Assembly (NCBI GenBank): GCA_947176505.1
Contig: CAMWQW010000001.1
Coordinates: 124,001-188,000 of the forward strand
From: an uncultured Lachnospiraceae bacterium
GTDB lineage: Bacteria > Bacillota > Clostridia > Lachnospirales > Lachnospiraceae
Reading direction: 5' to 3'
Length of the DNA: 64,000 nt
The notes beneath the pieces are model-generated. The model had not been told where the DNA came from. It made no database searches and saw only the letters and a list, made by a program, of their open reading frames with translations. Of the stretch, positions 27,859-36,819 are shown piece by piece. The translations under genes and the position numbers were made by a program. The number at the start of each line of letters is the position of its first letter. Position 1 is the stretch's first letter.

Positions 27859-29169
27859 TCACAGCTCAATCTTCTTCTTATCATGGACACTGATATCATT
27901 TCCAATCTGCACTTCTATTACCTGCAGCTTAGTGTCCGCAAATATCGTGTGCGCCACACCGGCGGGCATCTGTATCACATCGCCGGCAGCCACCTGACGT
28001 TCCACCCCGTCCACAACAGTCCTTCCGTGTCCGTCAATTACAGTCCACACCTCATCACGATGCTCATGGCTGTGATAGTTCATACGGTGCCCGGGATTCA
28101 ACGTAACTTTGATTGTCATGCTTCCTTCTTCAATGTCAATGACACGAAAATTCCCCCATGATTTCTCCGCAAACATAATCTGCTGGTCTATCTCATCCAC
28201 ATACGGCTTAATATAGCTTGACTGTGTTTTATCGGAAACAAGAATACCTTCCGGGCTGGCTGATACAACCATATCTTTAAGCCCCATGCATAGAACCGGA
28301 ACATTAAGTTCATTGACCACATGCACATTTTCGCATCGTTCGTTCAGAATTGCCTTACCGATGCTGTCGCTCTCCATCGCTTCTGTCAGCGTATTCCATG
28401 TTCCCATGTCTTTCCACACGCCGCCAAATCGCATCACTTCGATATGCTTCTCATGTTCCACCACCGCATAATCGAAACTGATCTTAGTCAACGTATCATA
28501 TATATCAAAGAGGTCCTGATATCCGTTAAAATCAATCAGCTCATGTGCGCGCCGTAATACATATCCTAAACGAAAAGCAAATACGCCGCCGTTCCAGAGC
28601 GCCCCCTTTTCAATATATTCCTTCGCCTTCTCCTCTGTGGGCTTTTCCTTAAATACCGATACCCGGCTGATGCTGTCTTTGTTCTCCGGAATGATATATC
28701 CGTACTTTGCGCTGGGATATGTCGGCTCTATTCCCATGAGTACCAGATTGGCTTCGCTGATGCCCGCGCGCTGTCCCAGCTTGCGCAGTGCCTCAAAATA
28801 GTCTTCCTCCACATACGGGTCAACAGGACAGACAACGATAGCGTCCTCATCTGAAACCCCTCTCACGTCATGCAGATATGCCGCCGCCAAAGCGATTGCC
28901 GGAAAAGTATCTCTGCGGCACGGCTCCACGCTGATGCCTACATCTTCTCCCAACTGGTTATGAATTGCCGATACCTGTGATTTAGACGTTGCAATCGTCA
29001 CCTCAGCGCCGTCATCAACTGTGCGTATCTGCCGATATACCCGCTGGACCATAGATTCATATCTGCCGTCTGCGGTCTTAAATATCTTGATAAACTGTTT
29101 CGACCGGCTGTCGTTGGAAAGAGGCCATAGCCGCTTGCCGGAACCGCCTGATAACAATACGATATTCAT
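27859..29169 (-). CDS. manC: Mannose-1-phosphate guanylyltransferase with C-terminal cupin (ManC type)
   Basis: The predicted enzyme makes GDP-mannose from mannose-1-phosphate and GTP. The 436-residue protein begins MNIVLLSGGSGKRLWPLSND, the nucleotidyltransferase signature. It has the sugar-binding motif VFKEKPTEEKAK (about residue 170). The C-terminal cupin (about 330-430), with MNYHSHEHRDEVWTVIDG, resembles the mannose-6-phosphate isomerase part of type II enzymes. It follows the S41 protease gene by 60 bases. No other GDP-mannose or capsule genes are in the window, so the end product is not indicated. Confidence 0.85.
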   Translation of the reverse strand: MNIVLLSGGSGKRLWPLSNDSRSKQFIKIFKTADGRYESMVQRVYRQIRTVDDGAEVTIATSKSQVSAIHNQLGEDVGISVEPCRRDTFPAIALAAAYLHDVRGVSDEDAIVVCPVDPYVEEDYFEALRKLGQRAGISEANLVLMGIEPTYPSAKYGYIIPENKDSISRVSVFKEKPTEEKAKEYIEKGALWNGGVFAFRLGYVLRRAHELIDFNGYQDLFDIYDTLTKISFDYAVVEHEKHIEVMRFGGVWKDMGTWNTLTEAMESDSIGKAILNERCENVHVVNELNVPVLCMGLKDMVVSASPEGILVSDKTQSSYIKPYVDEIDQQIMFAEKSWGNFRVIDIEEGSMTIKVTLNPGHRMNYHSHEHRDEVWTVIDGHGRTVVDGVERQVAAGDVIQMPAGVAHTIFADTKLQVIEVQIGNDISVHDKKKIEL

Positions 29170-29229
29170 ACACTCAATTCCTTTTCTTCCCTATCCCTTA
29201 TGCGAATAGATGACTGTCACCGTATGTTT

Positions 29230-30606
29230 TTACTGTTTAATCATCTTGATAATTTCCTGTTTTGCTCGCTCCAGTTGATTATCCACGCCTTCTTCGTAAT
29301 ATGCCTCACCGTCAAACTCACACTCAATATCCGGTTCAATTCCGATTCCGTGAATATTATTACCGTTCGGTGTATAATATGAGCTGATTGTCAATTTCAA
29401 AGCCGTTCCGTCCGTAAGCGGCAGTATTCTCTGTACAATACCCTTACCGAAAGTCGTGGTTCCGATCAGTGTACCTTTCTCATAATCCTTGACTGCTCCT
29501 GCCAAAATCTCCGACGCGCTGGCAGAATTGCCGTTAATCAGCACTACAAGAGGAATATCCAGCTCGTTTCTGCCATCACAAGTATACTCTTCTCTCTCAC
29601 CGTATTTATCTTCTGTATAGACAATTAATCCTTTTGGCAAAATTGATCTGGCAATATCCACTACGACCGGCAGACTTCCGCCCGGATTGCTGCGCAAATC
29701 CAGAATCAGTCCTTTCGCCTTAGAGCCTTTGATAACTGCCAGCGCTTCCGTAAACTGTTCTGTCGTCACATCATCAAACTCTGTAATCTGGATATAGCCC
29801 ACGCCGTTATCATACATCTCATAATTTACTGTGGGTGACTCTATCTTCCGTCTTTCCACATCAAACTCTAAATAGTCATCTTCACCTTCACGGTAGATTG
29901 TCAAATGTACAGTGGTGCCCTCTTCACCTTTTACTCTGGACACTACCTCTGTCAATTCCATCCCCTGCACTATTTCGCCGTCCACCATATAAATAATATC
30001 ATTTTCCCTAAGTCCCGCTTCCTCTGCCGGAGTGTTAGCTATGACACCGTTAATCTTGGCAAATCCCGTTGTCACATCCAACTGCAAATATGCACCGATT
30101 CCATAGTAAATCCCCTCGGTTTCCTGCATCAGTTCCGTCCATTCCTCTGCGGTATAGTAGACGGAGTACGGGTCACCCAGCGAGTCTACCAGTCCGGCGT
30201 ACATACCTTCTGTCATCGCTTCGGTATCAATATCTTCATCTTTATAATAGTATTCGCCGATAACTTCTTCCAGTATTTCCAGCTTCTCCATCGAATCGTC
30301 ATTGAGAATACCATCTTTGGAGCTCCCGTCAGCGCTGGCTGTCTTGGCTGCCCGGTCGTCATATAAATTATAAAGCCTTACTCCTACATAGGTACAGCTT
30401 CCCACCAGCGTCATGATAATCACGCCGACCAAAAGCCCAAGCAAAAATACACCGCCGCCCTTGTTATTCTGTCCTCCCTGAGAAGGTACCGGATACCTCT
30501 GCGGAGGAGGCGCCGGCTGCTGATAGTAGGGACTGTTCATACCTTGGTTCATATTCCCTTGACCATAATCATTATTATAGTAGTTGTTGTCTCCGTTTTG
30601 ATTCAA
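29230..30606 (-). CDS. S41-family carboxyl-terminal processing protease
   Basis: CtpA/CtpB-type proteases cut extracytoplasmic proteins at C-terminal sites. The 458-residue protein has a Gln/Asn/Pro-rich cytoplasmic N terminus (PAPPPQRYPVPSQ) and a single membrane helix (about 53-75). A PDZ domain (about 140-225) and the S41 domain follow. The catalytic Ser is in NSASASEILAG and the catalytic Lys in TTFGKGIVQR. TTG at 30606 is preferred over GTG at 30612 because GGAG lies 9 rather than 3 bases upstream. It follows the PcsB-like gene by 21 bases in the ftsEX cluster. Confidence 0.9.
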   Translation of the reverse strand: MNQNGDNNYYNNDYGQGNMNQGMNSPYYQQPAPPPQRYPVPSQGGQNNKGGGVFLLGLLVGVIIMTLVGSCTYVGVRLYNLYDDRAAKTASADGSSKDGILNDDSMEKLEILEEVIGEYYYKDEDIDTEAMTEGMYAGLVDSLGDPYSVYYTAEEWTELMQETEGIYYGIGAYLQLDVTTGFAKINGVIANTPAEEAGLRENDIIYMVDGEIVQGMELTEVVSRVKGEEGTTVHLTIYREGEDDYLEFDVERRKIESPTVNYEMYDNGVGYIQITEFDDVTTEQFTEALAVIKGSKAKGLILDLRSNPGGSLPVVVDIARSILPKGLIVYTEDKYGEREEYTCDGRNELDIPLVVLINGNSASASEILAGAVKDYEKGTLIGTTTFGKGIVQRILPLTDGTALKLTISSYYTPNGNNIHGIGIEPDIECEFDGEAYYEEGVDNQLERAKQEIIKMIKQ

Positions 30607-30627
30607 AGTCACTCACTCCATCCGTTA

Positions 30628-31833
30628 CTAGCTTATATAATTCCACGGGCTGACATAGCTTCCGTTCAAACGCACGCTGAAATGCAGGTGTGGACCGGTA
30701 GAACGCCCCGTACTTCCAACTGCCGCAATATTCTGCCCTTTCGTAACCGTCTGTCCCTTGGAGACATACAACGCAGAGCAGTGCATATAGATTGTATACA
30801 AACCGCTTCCATGGTCTATCATGATATAATTTCCCATCGAACCGCTGTATGTTGCCGCAACCACATCTCCGTCATAAGCAGCATAAATCGGTGTGCCGCT
30901 GGGCGCCGCCAGATCCACACCATTATGGAACTGCTGTGTACCCAGAATCGGATGAATACGATTACCGTATTCGTCTGAAATTCTCTTAAATCCCGGGCAC
31001 GGCATTGCGAACATACCACCGTTATAGGTTCTCGCCTGAGCATTCTCCGCTTCAAGTCTCGCCTTCTCTTCCGCCACTGCCTTCTCTAACGCCGCAATCT
31101 CCGCATTTTCCTGTGCGATCATATCCTCGTACTCTTTGATTGCCGCCTCTTTGTTGGAAATATCGGAAGATACCGAAAGGATTTGTGCTTCCTTCTGTCC
31201 GATCAGTTCACTGATATTTGCCTCCTCAGCTTCCACGGCTACCTTCGCCTCATCGAGTACTTCTTTCTCTGCCTCCAGCTCTTCCTTACATAGCTGCACC
31301 ATCTCTTTGGTCTCTACATATTCTTCCAGCTTTCTCTGATCATATTCAGACAACGCCTCGATATAGTCCGCCTTATTAATCATATCAGAGAAGCTTGTCG
31401 CCGAAAAAAGCAACTCCATATAAAAGGTATCGCCCCTCTCATACATAAACTGGATACGCTTTTTCATCGCCTCATACTGTTCTTCCTGAAGCCTGATCGC
31501 CTCATTCAGTTCTGCGGTGGTCTCTTCAATCTGTTCTTCTTTTTCTGCAATCAATGTATTATATTGCTGTATCTTCTCCTGTATGCTGCTCAATTGGCGA
31601 TCCAGTTCCGTCACATAAGTCGTAAGATCACTTTTGGACTGTTCCAGTTCTTTCTTCAACGCCTCCACATCCGTAAGACTCGACTTTAAATTAGAGACTT
31701 CCTTCTTCGCCGCCTCAATTTCCGCCTCCTTCTCACGGATACTCTCATTCGTGACCGCCTGTGCGGGCTCCGAATACGTGAATATAATCGCTACGCTGAG
31801 CAGCAGACATACCGCCTTCTTCCAATGCTTCAT
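30628..31833 (-). CDS. PcsB/EnvC-like murein hydrolase or activator (coiled coil plus M23 domain)
   Basis: The 401-residue protein has a signal peptide (hydrophobic to about residue 26, ending AQA), a long coiled coil (about 35-270), and a C-terminal M23/LytM domain. Zinc ligands appear intact (HNGVDLAAP and GPHLHFSV), so it may be a true endopeptidase rather than only an activator as EnvC is. It follows ftsX by 12 bases. FtsEX-driven activation of a coiled-coil peptidoglycan hydrolase is the known arrangement. ATG 31833 is favoured by its spacing to AAGGG. Confidence 0.92.
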   Translation of the reverse strand: MKHWKKAVCLLLSVAIIFTYSEPAQAVTNESIREKEAEIEAAKKEVSNLKSSLTDVEALKKELEQSKSDLTTYVTELDRQLSSIQEKIQQYNTLIAEKEEQIEETTAELNEAIRLQEEQYEAMKKRIQFMYERGDTFYMELLFSATSFSDMINKADYIEALSEYDQRKLEEYVETKEMVQLCKEELEAEKEVLDEAKVAVEAEEANISELIGQKEAQILSVSSDISNKEAAIKEYEDMIAQENAEIAALEKAVAEEKARLEAENAQARTYNGGMFAMPCPGFKRISDEYGNRIHPILGTQQFHNGVDLAAPSGTPIYAAYDGDVVAATYSGSMGNYIMIDHGSGLYTIYMHCSALYVSKGQTVTKGQNIAAVGSTGRSTGPHLHFSVRLNGSYVSPWNYIS

Positions 31834-31845
31834 ATACATCCCTTA

Positions 31846-32742
31846 CTATACTCTTAAGTGTTTTCTGACTGTAGCAATACTTCCCATGAAACCGATACCT
31901 ACACCTATTCCAAGCGAAACCGGCGTCAATACGGCAAATACCTCCTCCACCGTCAAGAACTTTAACAACGTAGCAAGCACGGCAAATCTGGTCATCACAT
32001 AATCCAGCACCATATTGTACACTCCGTAAATGATACCGAGCGGAATCGCCGCACCGATTAAACCAATCATCATGCCTTCTATTACAAACGGCGATCTTAC
32101 AAAAAAGTCGGTTGCACCGATATATTTCATAATATTGATTTCCTCCTTACGGACAGAAATACCAATCATGACCGTGTTGCTGATCAAGAATACCGATACC
32201 GCAAACAAAATACCTATAATGCCAACAGAAACGTAGGCAATCAGCGCATTCACACCAGTCAGTGTCGTTGCCACCAGCTCGGAACGGTTGACCTGTCTGA
32301 CATCGGTCAAAGATTCCAGATACGTTACGAGCGCAGACTGCATTGACACATCATTTAGATAAATATCATAGTGCGCAGAATTGGCAAGAGGATTCTCCGT
32401 GAATCCATCCGCGTAGTCTCCCAGATAGTCTCCTTTAAACTCCTCCCAAGCTTCATCCGCGGACACAAACTGAATCTCTGACACTTCCGTACGCCGCAGA
32501 ATCATCTCTCCGATTTCCTGCATTCTTGCATCCGTAGTTCCTTCCTCAAATAAGACTGAAACCGCAACGCCTTCCTGCGCGCTCTTCACAATATTCTGAA
32601 AATTAGTGACAATAGCATAGAATAAACCAAACAAGAACAGACAGGCGCTGATTGTTGCAATCGACGCAAGTGTAAACCACTTATTTCTGAAAAGGTTGCG
32701 GACGCCCTGTCTGAGCGTGTAGAAAAAGCTGTTAATCCTCAT
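31846..32742 (-). CDS. ftsX: Cell division ABC transporter permease FtsX
   Basis: FtsX transmits ATP-driven changes of FtsE across the membrane to peptidoglycan hydrolases. The 298-residue protein begins MRINSFFYTLRQGVRNLFRN. It has a first membrane helix at about 22-45, an extracellular loop of about 120 residues, and three further helices in the C-terminal half. The ATG at 32742 overlaps the ftsE stop codon, with GGAGG 8 bases upstream. It lies between ftsE and the PcsB-like gene, its likely partner. Confidence 0.94.
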   Translation of the reverse strand: MRINSFFYTLRQGVRNLFRNKWFTLASIATISACLFLFGLFYAIVTNFQNIVKSAQEGVAVSVLFEEGTTDARMQEIGEMILRRTEVSEIQFVSADEAWEEFKGDYLGDYADGFTENPLANSAHYDIYLNDVSMQSALVTYLESLTDVRQVNRSELVATTLTGVNALIAYVSVGIIGILFAVSVFLISNTVMIGISVRKEEINIMKYIGATDFFVRSPFVIEGMMIGLIGAAIPLGIIYGVYNMVLDYVMTRFAVLATLLKFLTVEEVFAVLTPVSLGIGVGIGFMGSIATVRKHLRV

Positions 32743-33463
32743 CAATATATCCTCCCTTTTCCTCGTCGCTTACAATAACGCCCTTCTTAAGCGTAACAAC
32801 CCTCTTCTGCATCGCGTTGACAATCTCTCTGTTATGCGTTACGACGATGACTGTCGTGCCGTTCTCATTAATCTGCTCTAGCAGCTTCATAATCTCCCAT
32901 GAATTCTTCGGGTCGAGATTCCCCGTAGGCTCATCTGCCAGCAGGACCGTCGGCTTATTAACTAACGCTCTCGCAAGCGCCACTCTCTGTTGTTCGCCGC
33001 CGGACAATTGTTTCGGCTTTGCCTTATATTTACCCGCAAGCCCGACAATCGCCAAAATGCTCGGTACATTCTTCTTAATCTCTTTGTTGGATTTCTGAAT
33101 AATCCTCTGTGCAAAAGCCACATTGTCATATACATTACGATCTTTTAACAGTCTGAAATCCTGAAAGACAACCCCAAGATTTCTTCTGAACTTCGGGATT
33201 TTGCGATGTTTAATCTTAGATAAATCATATCCCATCACATTAATAGAACCGCTCGTAATCGTCAGCTCCCGCAAAAGCAGTTTGATCAGGGTGGATTTAC
33301 CCGACCCGCTGTCTCCTACGATAAAGACAAACTCGCCTCTGTTGATATGAAGATTTACATCCTTAAGCGCCGGTGCGCCGGTAGAATATGCCTTACAGAC
33401 ATTCGTCAAGTTAATGATTTCGTTTTCTGCCGCTGTGCTTCTCTTTCTTTTCTTTGCCGCCAC
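32732..33463 (-). CDS. ftsE: Cell division ATP-binding protein FtsE
   Basis: FtsE is the ATPase partner of FtsX. The 243-residue protein has Walker A GDSGSGKSTLIKL (about residue 50), the Q loop FQDFRLL, ABC signature LSGGEQQRVALARAL, and Walker B VLLADEPTGNLD. A basic N-terminal extension (AAKKRKRSTAAENE) precedes the ABC domain and is longer than in most FtsE. GTG at 33463 is chosen because AGGAG lies 8 bases upstream; the GTG at 33472 overlaps that site. It overlaps ftsX by 11 bases and follows the PucR-like regulator by 23 bases. Confidence 0.94.
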   Translation of the reverse strand: MAAKKRKRSTAAENEIINLTNVCKAYSTGAPALKDVNLHINRGEFVFIVGDSGSGKSTLIKLLLRELTITSGSINVMGYDLSKIKHRKIPKFRRNLGVVFQDFRLLKDRNVYDNVAFAQRIIQKSNKEIKKNVPSILAIVGLAGKYKAKPKQLSGGEQQRVALARALVNKPTVLLADEPTGNLDPKNSWEIMKLLEQINENGTTVIVVTHNREIVNAMQKRVVTLKKGVIVSDEEKGGYIDED

Positions 33464-33486
33464 GTTCTCCACTCCTATATATCTTC

Positions 33487-34575
33487 TTAGTATTCAAAAT
33501 TCTCCATGTATTTCATGTATTTTACTACCATGAGCGCAATCTTGAATGTAATCGCGTCTTCAAACACACGAAGATCAAGCCCTGTGCTCTTTTGCAGTTT
33601 ATCCAGACGATAGACCAGCGTATTTCTGTGTATGAAGAGCTGTCTGGAAGTTTCCGACACATTCAGGGAATTCTCAAAAAACTTATTGATTGTAACCAAT
33701 GTTTCTTCATCAAAATCGTCAGGACTCTTTCCATCAAAAATCTCTTTGATAAACATCTTGCACAGTGGAATCGGAAGCTGATAAATCAAACGCCCGATAC
33801 CCAGCTCACTATATGCAATGACGTCTCTCTCCCCAAAGAAAATTTTACCCACGTCCAGTGCCATCTTAGCCTCTTTATACGACCGGCTTACATCTTTGAT
33901 TTCATTAACAACCGTACCGTAAGCGATTCTGATATCCTTCAGATTCTCTTTCTCCAGAAAAGCTGCAATATTGCCCGCCGCTTTATCAATCTCTTTGGAG
34001 CTGTCCGACTCTGACAAATCCTTGACCACAATTACATTATTCTCATCCACGGCAGTAATAAAGTCTTTACTGTTGCTACCGAAATAAGTGCGCATCATCT
34101 CAAGTATATTACTGTCCTTGGCGTTGTCCGTCTCAATAATCAACGCCACTCTCTTTACGTCCGTCTGAATATGTAACTTCTTGGCACGGCTGTATATGTC
34201 TACCAAAAGCAGATTATCCAAAAGTAAGTTCTTGATGAAATTATCTTTATCAAAGCGCTCCTTATATGCCACCAGCAGATTCTGAATCTGAAAGGCAACC
34301 ATCTTGCCAACCATGTAGACATCCTCGCCAACTCCTCCGGCAATCAGGATGTACTCCAATTGCTGCTCATCAAATATCTTAAAATACTGATATCCTTGTA
34401 TCTCCTGTGAGTCTGCCGGCGATTTTGCAAACTCTGCTGCCGGTTTACCGCAGTCTTCCATCTCGTCCGCCGTCATTGCCACTGCCTTGCCGTCAATATC
34501 CACAACACACAGCTCTACTCGTGCAATTGCTTTCAGCCCTTCAATTGTATTTTGTAAAATCTGATTTGAAATCAT
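33487..34575 (-). CDS. CdaR/PucR-family regulator with C-terminal HTH
   Basis: The 362-residue protein has an N-terminal diacid-recognition-like domain (about 1-120). A central GGDEF-like domain (about 140-270) and a PucR-type helix-turn-helix with FFENSLNVSETSRQLFIHRNT follow. Such proteins typically control sugar-acid or purine genes, but no such genes are nearby. It precedes ftsE by 23 bases. It should not be confused with the YbbR protein CdaR in the cdaA operon. ATG 34575 is set by the family N terminus MISNQILQNTIEGL and the AGGTGG site upstream. Confidence 0.88.
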   Translation of the reverse strand: MISNQILQNTIEGLKAIARVELCVVDIDGKAVAMTADEMEDCGKPAAEFAKSPADSQEIQGYQYFKIFDEQQLEYILIAGGVGEDVYMVGKMVAFQIQNLLVAYKERFDKDNFIKNLLLDNLLLVDIYSRAKKLHIQTDVKRVALIIETDNAKDSNILEMMRTYFGSNSKDFITAVDENNVIVVKDLSESDSSKEIDKAAGNIAAFLEKENLKDIRIAYGTVVNEIKDVSRSYKEAKMALDVGKIFFGERDVIAYSELGIGRLIYQLPIPLCKMFIKEIFDGKSPDDFDEETLVTINKFFENSLNVSETSRQLFIHRNTLVYRLDKLQKSTGLDLRVFEDAITFKIALMVVKYMKYMENFEY

Positions 34576-34821
34576 AACCCCACCTCTTGTCATTCTTTTA
34601 GCAATTTATACAAATCGGCAAACCGCCAAATTCATCAAAAAACAACATCTAGTATTCATTTTAATCTATATCTACAAAAAAATCTACCTCCAATCATGAT
34701 TTTTTTGTGTATTTTTTAATGTAAATGAGACTTTTTACCATTTTTGGGTTTTAGACATTTTATACAAATACAAAGCAACGATGTTTTTAACAAAAAACTC
34801 GCCTTCCAAAGATAAATGTGC

Positions 34822-34827
34822 TATACT
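34822..34827 (+). promoter_or_regulatory. Probable extended -10 of the yjfB promoter
   Basis: TGCTATACT is found with -10 TATACT at 34822-34827, about 40 bases upstream of the yjfB start. No good -35 is seen. The gap 34576-34868 otherwise holds A/T-rich runs, including a 9-base inverted repeat of AAAAAAATC, and no gene I can support. Confidence 0.45.
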
Positions 34828-34868
34828 GAGCACAAGGTTAAATGTATATTTTTAAGAGGAGGCTTTAT

Positions 34869-35060
34869 ATGAATATTGCAGAATTATCTATGGCGATGTC
34901 CATGACAAATGTTCAGAGTGCTTACGGTGTAGCGATGTTGAGCAAATCTCTCGATCAGGTTTCCTCCACGGGCGACCAACTCGCAGGAATGATGGATGCG
35001 GCGGCTATGGAACTTTCCGTAAACCCGCATATCGGTGCCAACATCGATATCACAGTTTAA
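34869..35060 (+). CDS. YjfB-like putative motility protein
   Basis: The 63-residue protein begins MNIAELSMAMSMTNVQSAYG and continues AMLSKSLDQVSSTGDQLAGMM. This matches the small YjfB family, linked to motility in Firmicutes. It has no signal peptide or membrane segment. The start is clear: GAGGAGG stands 8 bases before the ATG. It is an isolated plus-strand unit with its own promoter-like element and a strong terminator. Motility function is by family association only. Confidence 0.85.
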   Translation: MNIAELSMAMSMTNVQSAYGVAMLSKSLDQVSSTGDQLAGMMDAAAMELSVNPHIGANIDITV

Positions 35061-35073
35061 TCTGTAACAAGCA

Positions 35074-35115
35074 AAATCTCAATCCCGCTTACAGGATTGA
35101 GATTTTTATTTTTCT
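35074..35115 (+). terminator. Rho-independent terminator of yjfB
   Basis: AAATCTCAATCC and GGATTGAGATTT form a perfect 12-base-pair stem with an 8-base loop, followed by TTATTTTTC. It also lies just past the 3' end of cvfB on the opposite strand and could act in both directions. Confidence 0.9.
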
Positions 35116-35126
35116 CTTTCTTAATA

Positions 35127-35960
35127 CTATTTTGCGCGAATCGCACGCTCCGTAATCTGAATCTTACCTTCTTTCAGCAAATGTCCTACGGCGCGCTTAA
35201 ACTCATTTTTGCTCATCTGCGTCTCTCTTCTGATCACTTCCGGCGATGCTTTGTCAGTAAAAGGAAGCACTCCGTCGAAACTTTGTATAATTTCCATTAC
35301 TTTCTGAGCGTCAGTCTCAATTTGCAGATATGCCTTCTCCCGGACGCTCAAATCCAGTTTGCCATCCTCTTTGACCCGCGTCACACGCGCCTGTATCACA
35401 TCGCCTATTCTGACCGTTCCGTATAATTCTTTCTTTGGAATCAAGCCTGAATACTTATCGTCCACCGCCACAAACGCACCAAAATTCTCACTGATTTCGT
35501 AGACTGTTCCGCTTACCCGATCCTCTTTTGCATACGGACTGTCCATGTCAAGATACGGATACACATTCATGGTCGCGCACAGCCTGTCGCTCTTATCTAT
35601 GTAGAGCGCCACAAGACATTCTTCCCCTTCCGATACTCTTCTCGTCTGCTCTTTATAAGGCAGCAAAAGGTCTTTCTCCAATCCCCAGTCCAGAAAAGCG
35701 CCTACTTTTGCAACTTGTACAACCCTCAGCCTCGCCACATTGTGCAGAGTCAGTTTGGGCGTATGTACGGTTGCAATCAGACGGTCTTTGGAATCACGAT
35801 AGACAAACACTTCCACTTCCTCGCCACGCTGTGCCTGTTCGGATATCTGTTTCTTCGGAAGCAGCACTCTTTCCTCGCTGCCCTCCCCATCACTCAGATA
35901 AACTCCGAAATCTACTCTTTTTATAATCTGTAATGTTTGCACCATTCCCAGCTTAATCAT
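35127..35960 (-). CDS. cvfB: CvfB-family RNA-binding protein with S1-like domains
   Basis: CvfB-type proteins (YitL in B. subtilis) carry S1-like RNA-binding domains and a C-terminal winged helix. The 277-residue protein begins MIKLGMVQTLQIIKRVDFGV. Three OB/S1-like segments span about residues 1-60, 65-130 and 140-205 (KVGAFLDWGLEKDLLLP, ENFGAFVAVDDKYSGLIP). The C terminus forms the wHTH (MSKNEFKRAVGHLLKEGK). In Staphylococcus it affects virulence gene expression. It overlaps the thioesterase gene by 4 bases. Confidence 0.92.
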   Translation of the reverse strand: MIKLGMVQTLQIIKRVDFGVYLSDGEGSEERVLLPKKQISEQAQRGEEVEVFVYRDSKDRLIATVHTPKLTLHNVARLRVVQVAKVGAFLDWGLEKDLLLPYKEQTRRVSEGEECLVALYIDKSDRLCATMNVYPYLDMDSPYAKEDRVSGTVYEISENFGAFVAVDDKYSGLIPKKELYGTVRIGDVIQARVTRVKEDGKLDLSVREKAYLQIETDAQKVMEIIQSFDGVLPFTDKASPEVIRRETQMSKNEFKRAVGHLLKEGKIQITERAIRAK

Positions 35961-36676
35961 AAATTACCTCCGGTCATTTCCACAATACTGTATGGCTTTC
36001 CGCTTTCATTGTTCAATGACACCGTATACATGGTACGGTCAGCATTCACTGCTACAATCGGGCAGACAACATCGTCTAGCACCGCCTGACTCTTATATTC
36101 AACACGCAGCTGTTTAATACTAAAGTCCTTCGGGATACAGTCCATCGCCATACGCACATACTGTCCGTTATTTACGTGGTTGTTAGTATCCAGATGATGC
36201 TGCTTTACGGCAAAAGCCTCCATAGCCTCACCCTCCGGCGGCATAGTAATCTTGCGCGGCGCATACTCCATCGGATATTTTTCTTCCAATACATATCCCT
36301 CTATCATCTTCTTGCTTGGTTTCGCCGGGACCATCTTCTGAATATCCATCAGGCTCCATATCGAATTGGCATAGGCAAGCACCTCTCCCTTTTTGGTCCT
36401 CATCTCAAAGTTACGGCAGCCTATAAACCCTCTGAATTCATAAGGTGCAGTACCGATGACAATCTCTTCGCACAAATGAGGATATCTGTTTACACAAATC
36501 TGCCATGCAGACAACATCCATACCTGATGCAGTTCATTAAGGTACTCCACCCCTAACCCGATATCTTCCGAATGAAATGTGGAGCAATCCTGAAAATAGT
36601 CCAAGAGTGATTCAATTGTCAGATTACCGTCCACCCCTACCTCGCTATATCTTACCCTGCTGTCAAATGTATACAT
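35957..36676 (-). CDS. Acyl-ACP thioesterase (FAT family)
   Basis: The enzyme hydrolyses acyl-ACP to release free fatty acids. The 239-residue protein has two tandem hotdog domains. It begins MYTFDSRVRYSEVGVDGNL and includes VKQHHLDTNNHVNNGQYVRM, the conserved His/Asn region near residue 160-180. Length matches bacterial FAT proteins. The ATG at 36676 has GAGG upstream; an in-frame codon further up adds only acidic residues. It overlaps cvfB and begins just after the terminator of tRNA-Gln. Confidence 0.9.
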   Translation of the reverse strand: MYTFDSRVRYSEVGVDGNLTIESLLDYFQDCSTFHSEDIGLGVEYLNELHQVWMLSAWQICVNRYPHLCEEIVIGTAPYEFRGFIGCRNFEMRTKKGEVLAYANSIWSLMDIQKMVPAKPSKKMIEGYVLEEKYPMEYAPRKITMPPEGEAMEAFAVKQHHLDTNNHVNNGQYVRMAMDCIPKDFSIKQLRVEYKSQAVLDDVVCPIVAVNADRTMYTVSLNNESGKPYSIVEMTGGNL

Positions 36677-36694
36677 ATCATCATCCTCGTCTTT

Positions 36695-36726
36695 CAAAAA
36701 AAACTCAGTTGATTTCTCAACTGAGT
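36695..36726 (-). terminator. Rho-independent terminator of tRNA-Gln
   Basis: On the minus strand ACTCAGTTGA and TCAACTGAGT pair around a 4-base loop and are followed by eight T residues. It begins 9 bases after the tRNA 3' end and ends about 19 bases before the thioesterase start codon. Confidence 0.92.
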
Positions 36727-36734
36727 CTTGATAG

Positions 36735-36806
36735 CTGGGCTACAAGGATTCGAACCTTGAAATGACGGAGTCAGAGTCCGTTGCCTTACCGTTTGGCGAT
36801 AGCCCA
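36735..36806 (-). tRNA. tRNA-Gln, anticodon CUG
   Basis: The minus strand folds as a cloverleaf. The acceptor stem is TGGGCTA paired with TAGCCCA. The D arm is present, the anticodon stem is ACGGA/TCCGT with loop CT-CTG-AC, and the T arm contains GGTTCGAATCC. The anticodon CTG reads CAG codons. The discriminator is G, and CCA is not encoded. It has its own promoter and terminator, so it is an independent unit. Confidence 0.95.
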
Positions 36807-36819
36807 TCAACAATTAGCA

